The position numbers were made by a program, and so were the translations under genes. From Microscillaceae bacterium (lineage in GTDB: Bacteria; Bacteroidota; Bacteroidia; Cytophagales; Microscillaceae): DNA of 6,918 nt. Positions 1 to 5,779 of the stretch are shown one piece after another. Location: NCBI GenBank assembly GCA_003483885.1, contig DMXI01000555.1, forward strand, positions 1-6,918, read 5' to 3'. The notes under the pieces were generated by a model. That model was not told where the DNA came from. It was given only the letters and a program-made list of their open reading frames with translations, and searched no databases. Numbering within the stretch: the stretch's first letter is position 1; every line of letters starts with the position of its first letter.

Positions 1-113
1 AATTCCAGCCTATACTGGAAACTAAAACAGGAAGGCCTCCTATTTTTGCTGTTACTTTTTCAATTTGATTTTGCGCGTGAATCGTAGGTAATAATCACAC
101 ACTTTACTTTCAT
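1..113 (-). pseudogene. Possible frameshifted start of a response-regulator-like gene (partial, runs off the left edge)
   Basis: On the minus strand an ATG at 113 opens a frame beginning MKVKCVIITYDSRAKSN that stops after 17 codons. A one-base shift near the end of that frame gives a second open stretch, IEKVTAKIGGLPVLVSSIGWN, which continues to the window edge. Read together they resemble the first 35 to 40 residues of a receiver domain of the LytTR response-regulator type, which in Bacteroidota often starts MKxKCxIIDDEPLA. The acidic DDE motif that binds the metal is TYD here, so even without the frameshift a receiver would probably not be phosphorylated normally. It starts 74 bp after the GntR stop on the same strand. 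The match is short and judged by eye. A decayed gene, a sequencing error or chance are all possible. The second part alone also looks faintly like the NNAG region of short-chain dehydrogenases, but a whole dehydrogenase would need about 60 more residues upstream. Confidence 0.3.
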
Positions 114-187
114 TTAGGATTGTAAAATTTTGTTAGTTTCATACGCAGTTTTTTTAGTTGATAATTGGGTGATTAGCCTTACATTCT

Positions 188-907
188 TTATTTCTTTAAT
201 TGTTGGCTGTATTCAAACACATCATTGAGATGGATTCTCATTGCCTCGGCTGCTTCGTCAGGATTTTGAGCTACAATATTGTCCAGAATTAAATGGTGTT
301 CTTTTAATCCCTGCATATCTCTTCCATCTTTACAAATGTCTAATTTGTTGAATTGGTGAATGATGTCAGGAGTGATAATCAACATGAGGGATTTCAACAC
401 CGCATTTTGACTAGCCTCAGCGATTTTTAAATGAAACATGAAATCTTCTTCAACCGCTCGCAATCCTTGTTGAACCTTTGTTTCAAAAGCCAACAATGCC
501 TTTTTGATCTCTGTAATGTTTGCCTCAGTTCGGCGATTAGCAGCCAACTTTGCAGCTTCGGTTTCTAGTAATACCCGGGTTTCTACCAAAGATCCAAAAT
601 CGGTATTCTCAATTTTCAAAACATCTGAAATCAAGCCTTCCAAAGCAATCGTACCGATCCCGGCTACGATGGTTCCACTTTGAGGAATGGTTTTTAAAAT
701 CCCATAAAACTCAAGCTTTTGAATAGCACTTCTCAAATTGGTTCTGCCTACGCCTAGTTTTTCTGCCAATTTGCGCTCAGACGGTAAACGATCGCCAGGT
801 TGTAGTTCGCCCGAACTAATCAACTCCCTGATTTGGCGAATGATTCTGTCTGTTGGATTTTCAATAATTATCTGCTGGAACTTATCAAGTAGATCAAAAT
901 TTGACAT
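188..907 (-). CDS. GntR-family transcriptional regulator, FadR subfamily (FCD domain), likely alginate-locus repressor
   Basis: A cytoplasmic DNA-binding regulator of 239 residues, the usual length for the FadR subfamily. Residues about 18-82 form the winged helix-turn-helix, with the family signature GDRLPSERKLAEKLGVGRT at 38-56 and the wing ending in QSGTIV. Residues about 105-235 form the all-helical FCD ligand-binding domain. D155, H159, H204 and H226 fit the usual metal-binding set of that domain. It is divergent from the PL7 lyase genes, and FadR-type regulators of alginate loci (AusR in flavobacteria) sit in comparable places and respond to a late pathway intermediate such as KDG. The ligand here is inferred, not seen. 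A TGGT-NN-ACCA palindrome lies between its promoter and its start, and a near copy lies before the lyase gene, so self-repression and control of the lyase are likely. The ATG at 907 is kept because the helix-turn-helix begins about 17 residues later. There is no Shine-Dalgarno sequence, as is normal in Bacteroidota. Confidence 0.93.
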   Translation of the reverse strand: MSNFDLLDKFQQIIIENPTDRIIRQIRELISSGELQPGDRLPSERKLAEKLGVGRTNLRSAIQKLEFYGILKTIPQSGTIVAGIGTIALEGLISDVLKIENTDFGSLVETRVLLETEAAKLAANRRTEANITEIKKALLAFETKVQQGLRAVEEDFMFHLKIAEASQNAVLKSLMLIITPDIIHQFNKLDICKDGRDMQGLKEHHLILDNIVAQNPDEAAEAMRIHLNDVFEYSQQLKK

Positions 908-935
908 AAATTTTTAGGTTTTGTAAGGCAATTAT

Positions 936-953
936 AAATTGGTTGACCAATTT
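936..953. promoter_or_regulatory. GntR/FadR-type operator, copy 1 (autoregulatory)
   Basis: The sequence AAATTGGTTGACCAATTT is a perfect inverted repeat with 8-bp arms around a central TG. TGGT-NN(N)-ACCA cores are typical of FadR-subfamily sites such as those of PdhR, LldR and FadR. It lies 29-46 bp upstream of the GntR start and just downstream of that gene's predicted -7 box. A bound dimer there would block initiation or early elongation, which suggests self-repression. A copy matching at 15 of 18 positions lies before the lyase gene. Confidence 0.82.
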
Positions 954-962
954 TTGATAAAC

Positions 963-994
963 CAAACGTAGACATTTTTTTTGATTCAGCAAAA
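963..994 (-). promoter_or_regulatory. Bacteroidota-type promoter of the GntR gene
   Basis: Read on the minus strand, TTTTG (994-990) is followed by 19 bp and then TACGTTTG (970-963). This matches the Bacteroidota sigma-A pattern of TTTG at -33 and TAnnTTTG at -7, with a suitable spacing. Transcription would start roughly at 955-960, giving a leader of about 50 nt that contains the operator. Confidence 0.72.
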
Positions 995-1107
995 CTTTAT
1001 AACAAAAAAGTGACTTTATAGACTTTTATCAATAAACAAACCTGACAACTCACCAATAAGACTACATAATCCTATCAAAACACCAAATAAATCAACTACA
1101 CGCTCAA

Positions 1108-1135
1108 CAAGGCATCTTACTCATAAGACCCCTTG
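1108..1135. repeat. 28-bp interrupted dyad of unknown role
   Basis: CAAGG (1108-1112) pairs with CCTTG (1131-1135), and inside it TCTTA (1115-1119) pairs with TAAGA (1124-1128) around the loop CTCA. The gaps on the two sides are both 2 nt, so 20 of the 28 bases lie in symmetric pairs. It sits in mid-intergenic DNA about 210 bp upstream of the lyase start and has no T-run after it on either strand, so it does not look like a terminator. It may be a binding site for a further regulator or a hairpin in a longer transcript. No protein can be assigned. Confidence 0.4.
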
Positions 1136-1254
1136 ATTACTTACAAGTCAATAAATATCTAATAATCAACACTTTAAAATATTATAAACTCAAGACCATA
1201 TTGGTACTTTATGCATATACAATTAAAATATATCGATAAAAATCATACTAGAAC

Positions 1255-1285
1255 TTGTTTTTATCATATAATTTATAATTCTTTG
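1255..1285 (+). promoter_or_regulatory. Possible promoter of the first alginate lyase gene
   Basis: TTG (1255-1257) is followed by 20 bp and then ATTCTTTG (1278-1285), a partial match to the Bacteroidota -33 and -7 boxes. The TTTG is intact but the expected TA is shifted outward by two bases. TATAAT also occurs at 1274-1279. A start about 6 nt downstream would fall in the second GntR operator, which fits repression by occlusion. Confidence 0.42.
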
Positions 1286-1287
1286 AC

Positions 1288-1305
1288 AAACTGGTCGACC
1301 AATTA
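1288..1305. promoter_or_regulatory. GntR/FadR-type operator, copy 2 (upstream of the lyase gene)
   Basis: AAACTGGTCGACCAATTA matches operator copy 1 at 15 of 18 positions and keeps the TGGT-NN-ACCA core around a central CG. It lies 38-55 bp upstream of the lyase ATG, directly after the predicted -7 box. The pair links the neighbouring FadR-type regulator to lyase expression. Confidence 0.82.
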
Positions 1306-1343
1306 CCAATTACTGTTACACAAAACACAACAATCCTTGTAAT

Positions 1344-2648
1344 ATGAAAACTATCACAAAAATACCTCTAGGGAGAACTTTGCCCTTTTATCATTTGGTT
1401 GCAGTTTTATGCCTGATGTGGTCTTGTAATCAGCAAGAAACACCAACGCCAGAACCAGCCAGTATCGGCGATATTCCAGCAGCAATTGCAAATACCACTA
1501 ATTATAATATCAGCAACTCGTGGGCTTCTGATAATAGCAAGGTAGATGCAAACAATAATGCTTACCCCAATAAATCATATGATGGAAGTTTCAGTACCAG
1601 ATTCTCTATTAATGGCATTGGAGAACATATCACTTATGATTTGGGAAGCACTAAAAATGTTAGCACCGTACAATTAGCTTGGTATAAGGGGAATTCAAGA
1701 ACTGCCAGCTTTAGGATTCTTACTGGCACCAGCACGGGCAGTTTAAGCCAAGCCTTTCAAGGTACTAGCAGTGGAAACACCAACAACCTGCAATCTTATA
1801 GCTTTAGCCAACGAAGTGCCCGTTACGTACGTGTTGTAGGCTTGGGTAACTCGGCCAACAATTGGTTGAGCATTACCGAAGCTAGAATTACAGGTAGCTC
1901 TGGTAACAATGGAGGAGGCTCAGGCACTGCTGCTGCAATTATTGGAGGAGGCTGGAAACTCAATGGATATACTGGTACACTCAACGTAGGCAGTAATGAC
2001 AATGGTTTAAATTATGCTGACAATGCCAGTACTGCCGAAAGCCACTTTTTCTTTGAAAAGAATGGATATGCGGCCTTTAGAACTTATCCAGGAAACCCAA
2101 CTTCGGGAGGCTCTTCAAATCCAAGAACTGAGTTAAGAGAAACCATTAACGGAGGAGATGGATACTGGAATGGTAATACAAATACTGAGCATTCTATGAA
2201 GTGGAGATTTAAAATTGAAGATCTTCCACCTTCTGGTAAATTAGCTTTTGGTCAAATTCACGAAAGAAGCAGTTCTTATGATGATGTAATTCGCGTCCAA
2301 GTACAGGGTAGCTCTGGTCAAAACTCAGGTGGTACAACATTAAGAATCCTAGGGTATGTTACTGAAGAAATTAATGGAAGTGGATACTCAGTACCAAACT
2401 TTACCCTACAAATGGATACCGAATACTATTTTGAATTAACGATGAGAAATGGGGTAGTTACCCTTTATAACTTGAACAATAGTGGTAATAGAATACGCAC
2501 CCTATTCCAGTCGGTTGATATAGGCAATGCTGATGAGAATTACTTCAAGGCCGGATGTTACCTACAATCTACTAAGAGTAGCCATGCCAGCTCTAATGTT
2601 TATGGTCAAGTATTAATCAAAGACCTTACAGTAAGTCCCGATAATTAA
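1344..2648 (+). CDS. Alginate lyase, PL7 family, lipoprotein with N-terminal CBM32/F5-8 type C domain
   Basis: Cleaves alginate by beta-elimination, releasing unsaturated oligosaccharides. The 434-residue protein starts with a lipoprotein signal: basic residues, a hydrophobic run about 13-26, and Cys28 as the lipidation site (MWSC). A short QQETPTPEP tether follows. Residues about 52-183 form a galactose-binding-like F5/8 type C (CBM32) domain with SYDGSFSTRFS, ITYDLGSTKNVSTVQLAWYKG and SARYVRVVG. A Gly/Ser-rich linker (185-196) leads to the PL7 (alginate_lyase2) jelly roll at about 200-432. The three PL7 motifs are present: RTELR at 261-265, QIH at 304-306 and YFKAGCY at 400-406. H306 and Y406 are the expected catalytic pair. 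In characterised PL7 enzymes QIH, unlike QVH, tends to go with activity on guluronate-containing blocks, so this preference is inferred. Anchoring is to the outer membrane or its surface. It is the first gene of the plus-strand pair and has a GntR operator upstream. Confidence 0.95.
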   Translation: MKTITKIPLGRTLPFYHLVAVLCLMWSCNQQETPTPEPASIGDIPAAIANTTNYNISNSWASDNSKVDANNNAYPNKSYDGSFSTRFSINGIGEHITYDLGSTKNVSTVQLAWYKGNSRTASFRILTGTSTGSLSQAFQGTSSGNTNNLQSYSFSQRSARYVRVVGLGNSANNWLSITEARITGSSGNNGGGSGTAAAIIGGGWKLNGYTGTLNVGSNDNGLNYADNASTAESHFFFEKNGYAAFRTYPGNPTSGGSSNPRTELRETINGGDGYWNGNTNTEHSMKWRFKIEDLPPSGKLAFGQIHERSSSYDDVIRVQVQGSSGQNSGGTTLRILGYVTEEINGSGYSVPNFTLQMDTEYYFELTMRNGVVTLYNLNNSGNRIRTLFQSVDIGNADENYFKAGCYLQSTKSSHASSNVYGQVLIKDLTVSPDN

Positions 2649-2700
2649 TCGGTGCAAGTAGTTTTATTTGCTTAATAGCAACATAACTAATGTTAGATTT

Positions 2701-2733
2701 AGAAGCTGTTTGGTGACCCCAAACAGCTTCTTT
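2701..2733 (+). terminator. Hairpin terminator between the two lyase genes
   Basis: A perfect 13-bp stem, AGAAGCTGTTTGG (2701-2713) with CCAAACAGCTTCT (2719-2731), has a 5-nt loop and is followed by a short T-run and AT-rich DNA. It starts 53 bp after the first lyase stop. The short T-run suggests that termination may be incomplete, which would allow some read-through into the second lyase. Confidence 0.75.
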
Positions 2734-2775
2734 AAATTACTACTTATCTACTAATTACTTAATCCATTTCTTATA

Positions 2776-3705
2776 ATGAAAAAAAAGCACGTTTTGTATA
2801 TTCCTTTAATGAGTATGCTTATTGGAATAAATGCTTGTACTTCGCCTCAAACAATAGAGCCCAACCAGTATTCTAAAATTACTCCAAAGTCAAATAACAA
2901 TACTGATCCCCAAGTCAATGCCAGGGTCACAAGTTTTGACTGGCGCATATGGAAAGTATCTATTCCTATTGACAATGGAGGTAAAGCAAAATCCTTATCC
3001 GGTTCATATATCAGAAACGCCCAGTTTAGCAGTCAGGAAAAACGTTATATCAAAAAAAACAGCGATGGCAGTTATCGTTTTTTTACAGAATTCAACGGCA
3101 TCACCACTTCTGGTATATATGCCGCACGTAAGAAAAAATATTGCCGTACCGAACTTCGTGAATTGACTAAATCAGGCAATCCCACTACCTGGAAGATGAA
3201 CGAAGGAAAGACTCACCGAATGGAGACTACCCTAAGAATAGACCAGATAAATAATAGTAGTCGCAGTCGAGGGATCATCATTGGTCAAATTCATGCCGAT
3301 GAAAACCGTGGTAAAGGACTACCCACTGTCAAAGTATTTTGGAATAAAAACAAAATACGCTTAGAATATTATGCACTCAAGTCTTCTATACGAGATAAAG
3401 TGCGTTCTGGGGAAATGTCTCCCTATGAAGCCTGGAAAGATAAAAACAAGAAAAAGTACCTGGATGTAAAGAAAGTAGACATTACTTCTGTATCCAAGGG
3501 AACTTTCTTTGATTTAGTTATCAAAATCAATCCTAGCGGTTCATTGACTTGCATTGCCAACGGAAAATCAAAAACGGTCTACAACTATAAAACTGATAAA
3601 TATCCTTTCAAAAACTATTTCAAAACTGGTAACTACTTGATAGATGATAATCAGGGAGCCTCAGGACAAGTAACCCTCAAAGGAGTGAAAGTAAACCATC
3701 ACTAA
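2776..3705 (+). CDS. Alginate lyase, PL7 family, single-domain basic lipoprotein
   Basis: A second PL7 lyase, 309 residues, with the same beta-elimination chemistry on alginate. Its lipoprotein signal ends in GINAC with Cys21 as the anchor. A Ser/Thr/Asn-rich tether of about 30 residues follows, then the PL7 domain at about 52-307, beginning FDWRIWKVSIP. The catalytic motifs are RTELR at 124-128, QIH at 171-173 and YFKTGNY at 281-287, with H173 and Y287 the expected catalytic pair. It has no carbohydrate-binding domain. The QIH-to-YFK stretch is about 14 residues longer than in the first lyase and includes a very basic segment at about 203-233, rich in Lys and Arg. The whole protein is Lys-rich, which may help it bind polyanionic alginate without a CBM (inference). 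It starts 127 bp after the first lyase gene, with a terminator in between and no clear promoter or GntR operator of its own, so it may depend on read-through. The start is fixed by the signal peptide. Confidence 0.92.
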   Translation: MKKKHVLYIPLMSMLIGINACTSPQTIEPNQYSKITPKSNNNTDPQVNARVTSFDWRIWKVSIPIDNGGKAKSLSGSYIRNAQFSSQEKRYIKKNSDGSYRFFTEFNGITTSGIYAARKKKYCRTELRELTKSGNPTTWKMNEGKTHRMETTLRIDQINNSSRSRGIIIGQIHADENRGKGLPTVKVFWNKNKIRLEYYALKSSIRDKVRSGEMSPYEAWKDKNKKKYLDVKKVDITSVSKGTFFDLVIKINPSGSLTCIANGKSKTVYNYKTDKYPFKNYFKTGNYLIDDNQGASGQVTLKGVKVNHH

Positions 3706-3745
3706 CTTTTACCCATTTTTGAGTTAATTCTAAACTCTCTCGCCC

Positions 3746-3785
3746 TGTCAGACAAACTTATCAAGTAGGTTTGTCTGACATTTTT
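3746..3785 (+). terminator. Rho-independent terminator after the second lyase gene
   Basis: TGTCAGACAAAC (3746-3757) pairs perfectly with GTTTGTCTGACA (3769-3780), and the stem can extend by a G-U and two A-T pairs to a 5-nt loop. TTTTT follows at 3781-3785. It lies 40 bp after the stop and ends the plus-strand unit. There is no A-run on its left flank, so it is not an obvious terminator for the converging eda transcript. Confidence 0.88.
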
Positions 3786-3844
3786 AATGGCTCTTATTTA
3801 TTATAAAAGAACAAACAACCTCATCATCAACATTTTACCTCCAA

Positions 3845-4513
3845 CTATCTTACTTGAACAATGGTACTACAAACCTGGGCTACTTTACTTCGTAAGGCCT
3901 CATAGTTTCCGGTTTCCCAAGTAGTTTTGTTAATCAGCTTTGAGCCCATACCCACACAAACTACTCCCGCTTCAAACCAAGATCGCAGGTTTTCTTCCTC
4001 TGGGCTTACCCCACCCGTAGGCATAATATTAAGCCAGGGACAAGGCCCTTTGACTGCTTTTATAAAAGATGGTCCACCCAACTGCCCGGCTGGAAATGCT
4101 TTCACAATGTTTGCCCCTAACTCCACTCCTTTCAGCATTTCAGTCAAAGTACCACAGCCAGGTATCCAAAGTACTCCTCGTCGGTTACACATCTTTGCCA
4201 TCTCCTCACTCACAATAGGGGATACGATAAAATCAGCATCTATTTGTATATATAAGGCCGCAGTCGCTGCATCCACCACCGACCCAATTCCTAAAGCAAG
4301 CTCAGGAAAGTTTGCCACAGCATATTGCTTGAGTTCAGTGAATACCTCATGCGCCCAGGCATCACGGTTTGTAAATTCAAATACCCTGGCTCCTCCTTCA
4401 TAGCAGGCCTTCAATACATTCTTGGCTATTTCAATATCTGAATGATAAAATACTGGTGTAAAGCCACTATTAGTCATTATTTGGACAACTTCACTACGTT
4501 TAAATTTTGCCAT
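3845..4513 (-). CDS. eda: 2-dehydro-3-deoxy-phosphogluconate (KDPG) aldolase
   Basis: A class I (Schiff-base) aldolase that splits KDPG into pyruvate and glyceraldehyde-3-phosphate in the cytoplasm. This is the last step of the alginate-to-KDG route and also of the Entner-Doudoroff route. The 222-residue length fits the KDPG/KHG aldolase family. Visible family features are FEFTNR at 45-50 with the catalytic acid/base E46, GIGSV at 75-79, the Schiff-base lysine K138 in IVKAFPAG, and the phosphate-binding PTGGV at 165-169 and VGMGS at 187-191. It begins 35 bp after kdgK on the same strand, so the two are almost certainly co-transcribed and supply consecutive steps. The only AGGAG-like sequence (4535-4539) is about 21 nt from the ATG, too far for a normal ribosome binding site. 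A second ATG 6 nt upstream is out of frame. I see no clear terminator downstream. It could also serve pectin or gluconate breakdown, but the neighbours favour alginate. Confidence 0.95.
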   Translation of the reverse strand: MAKFKRSEVVQIMTNSGFTPVFYHSDIEIAKNVLKACYEGGARVFEFTNRDAWAHEVFTELKQYAVANFPELALGIGSVVDAATAALYIQIDADFIVSPIVSEEMAKMCNRRGVLWIPGCGTLTEMLKGVELGANIVKAFPAGQLGGPSFIKAVKGPCPWLNIMPTGGVSPEEENLRSWFEAGVVCVGMGSKLINKTTWETGNYEALRSKVAQVCSTIVQVR

Positions 4514-4548
4514 GACATTGACTATTTTAATAATCTCCTATAATTAAA

Positions 4549-5583
4549 CTATCGGGAAACCCTACCCACTACTTCGCCTTCCATTAGGTTTTCTACTTCA
4601 TCCACAGTTACCAAGTTAAAATCTCCCCTAATAGTATGCTTGAGGCAAGAAGCTGCCACTGCAAAATTCAACGCTCGTTGATAATCCTGGTCATATGACA
4701 ATAATCCATAAATGAGCCCTCCCATAAAAGCATCTCCACCTCCTACTCGATCTATAATATGGGTAATGTCATAAGTAGGCGCTTGATAAAGCAATCCATC
4801 ATCACACAAAATACCCGACAATGTATTATGGGAAGCATTGACGGTACGACGAATTGTAAAAACTACTTTACGGGCTTTAGGGAATCTATCTTTTAATTGC
4901 TGAGCCAATGACACATAAGCCTGAGGATCTACCAATTCCCCATCACCCAACGGACTATAAGCGGTTATACCAAAATATTTTTCAATGGACTCTTCATTGC
5001 CTAAAATCACATCACACCCTTCTATCAATGCCGGCATCACATCCTGAGGGTCTTTTCCATATTTCCATAGCTTTTTCCGATAGTTTAAGTCCGTGGAAAC
5101 AGTCACTCCCAGGCTATTCGCCGCTTGAATAGCCTCTAAACAAACCTCCGCTGCACTCTGAGAAATAGCGGGTGTAATTCCTGTCCAGTGAAACCAATCC
5201 GTTCCGTGAAAGACCTCTTCCCAGTCAATCATTCCTCGTTGAATAGTTGCCAGGGCCGAATGTTCGCGGTCATAGATTACCTTACTACCTCTGCTTACTG
5301 CCCCTGTTTCTAAAAAATAGATACCCAACCTACTACCTCCTTTAATCACATGACTCGTATCTATCCCGTGTTTTTTTAAATATCCAAGCGCTGCATCTCC
5401 CAATTCATTGTCAGGCAAACGAGTAACAAACGTGGGTTCCATACCATAATTTGCCAGAGAAGCAGCCACATTGGCTTCTCCCCCACCATATACAGCCTCA
5501 AAATAATGAGCTTGTGCAATTCTCAAATAATCGGGTACTGCCAAACGCAGCATTAATTCTCCAAACGTAACGATCTTCTTCAT
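4549..5583 (-). CDS. kdgK: 2-keto-3-deoxygluconate (KDG) kinase, PfkB/ribokinase family
   Basis: Uses ATP to phosphorylate 2-keto-3-deoxygluconate to KDPG in the cytoplasm, giving the substrate of the aldolase encoded just downstream. The protein is 344 residues from the ATG at 5583. Family features are the opening MKKIVTFGELMLRL, the substrate-binding GGGEANVA at about 33-40, DLNYRKKLW at 165-173, and the PfkB signature DRVGGGDAF at 278-286 with the catalytic base D284. The C-terminal GDFNLVTVDEV is also typical of Bacteroidota KDG kinases. The frame stays open upstream to a TTG at 5613, but I prefer the ATG because it places the conserved opening at residue 1 and the ten extra codons match nothing in the family. 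It is the first gene of a kdgK-eda transcript. A strong LacI-type operator lies 117-142 bp upstream of its start and a possible promoter overlaps it, so the LacI protein encoded upstream probably controls this unit. Confidence 0.94.
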   Translation of the reverse strand: MKKIVTFGELMLRLAVPDYLRIAQAHYFEAVYGGGEANVAASLANYGMEPTFVTRLPDNELGDAALGYLKKHGIDTSHVIKGGSRLGIYFLETGAVSRGSKVIYDREHSALATIQRGMIDWEEVFHGTDWFHWTGITPAISQSAAEVCLEAIQAANSLGVTVSTDLNYRKKLWKYGKDPQDVMPALIEGCDVILGNEESIEKYFGITAYSPLGDGELVDPQAYVSLAQQLKDRFPKARKVVFTIRRTVNASHNTLSGILCDDGLLYQAPTYDITHIIDRVGGGDAFMGGLIYGLLSYDQDYQRALNFAVAASCLKHTIRGDFNLVTVDEVENLMEGEVVGRVSR

Positions 5584-5699
5584 ATTGGGTATAATTTCAT
5601 CCTGTTCAACCAAGATTTAATAACTACTCACAAGAGTGTTTCTCTGATAATTATTTGCAACATAAGAAGATAATTCTGTGTTTTAAAGGTATACAACAC

Positions 5700-5725
5700 T
5701 GCAAACGTTACCGAAAACGTTTGCA
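5700..5725. promoter_or_regulatory. Composite LacI-family operator upstream of kdgK
   Basis: TGCAAACGTT (5700-5709) and AACGTTTGCA (5716-5725) form a perfect 10-bp inverted repeat around a 6-bp spacer. Each arm holds a CG-centred core of the LacI-family type. The right part, CGAAAACGTTTGCA (5712-5725), looks like PurR or CytR sites. The two CG centres are 12 bp apart, so the block may bind one dimer or two overlapping dimers. It lies between the lacI stop and kdgK and overlaps the proposed kdgK promoters. It is not followed by a T-run on the minus strand, so it is not a terminator of lacI. Confidence 0.85.
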
Positions 5726-5752
5726 AAGAATATTATTTGGCATTAAAATCAA
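5724..5752 (-). promoter_or_regulatory. Possible promoter of kdgK-eda
   Basis: On the minus strand TTG (5752-5750) is followed by 18 bp and then ATTCTTTG (5731-5724), the same imperfect -7 octamer as before the first lyase gene. Its last two bases overlap the LacI operator, so binding would block it. An alternative -7 box, TACCTTTA, lies at 5691-5684 with its upstream part inside the operator. Both placements are consistent with repression, and I cannot decide between them. Confidence 0.38.
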
Positions 5753-5779
5753 GGCAAGTCAAAAATGTAACAAATTCAC

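Larger units (their letters stand above)
908..1343. other. Divergent intergenic regulatory region, no gene
   Basis: This 436-bp AT-rich stretch separates the GntR gene from the first lyase and shows no credible coding frame on either strand. It holds a minus-strand promoter with an operator at the left end, a second copy of the operator with a possible plus-strand promoter at the right end, and an unexplained dyad near the middle. The middle part, about 1140-1250, is very AT-rich with no motif I can name. Confidence 0.8.

Noticed and set aside
3..20. Inverted repeat TTCCAG...CTGGAA at the left edge
   Set aside because: Six-bp arms and no T-run on either strand, and it lies within the possible gene remnant. 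Too weak to call an operator or terminator.
1..87. Open plus-strand stretches at the left edge, one ending at 66 and one at 87
   Set aside because: Only 21 and 28 codons, with no recognisable family. The minus-strand reading explains the same DNA somewhat better.
2918..3166. 82-codon plus-strand frame inside the second lyase gene
   Set aside because: It lies wholly within a clear PL7 gene in another frame and has no family features.
3927..4403. 158-codon plus-strand frame opposite eda
   Set aside because: Antisense shadow of a gene with all its catalytic motifs. Its translation is low-complexity Pro/Ser-rich and resembles nothing.
4908..5132. 74-codon plus-strand frame opposite kdgK
   Set aside because: Antisense shadow of conserved kdgK sequence.
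5562..5575. CAAACGTAACGA in the kdgK start region, similar to one arm of the LacI operator
   Set aside because: It encodes the conserved residues VTFGE, and the palindrome is missing, so coding constraint explains it.
5584..5613. TTG start extending KdgK by ten residues
   Set aside because: The conserved opening MKKIVTFGE starts at the ATG at 5583, and the extra residues match nothing in the family.
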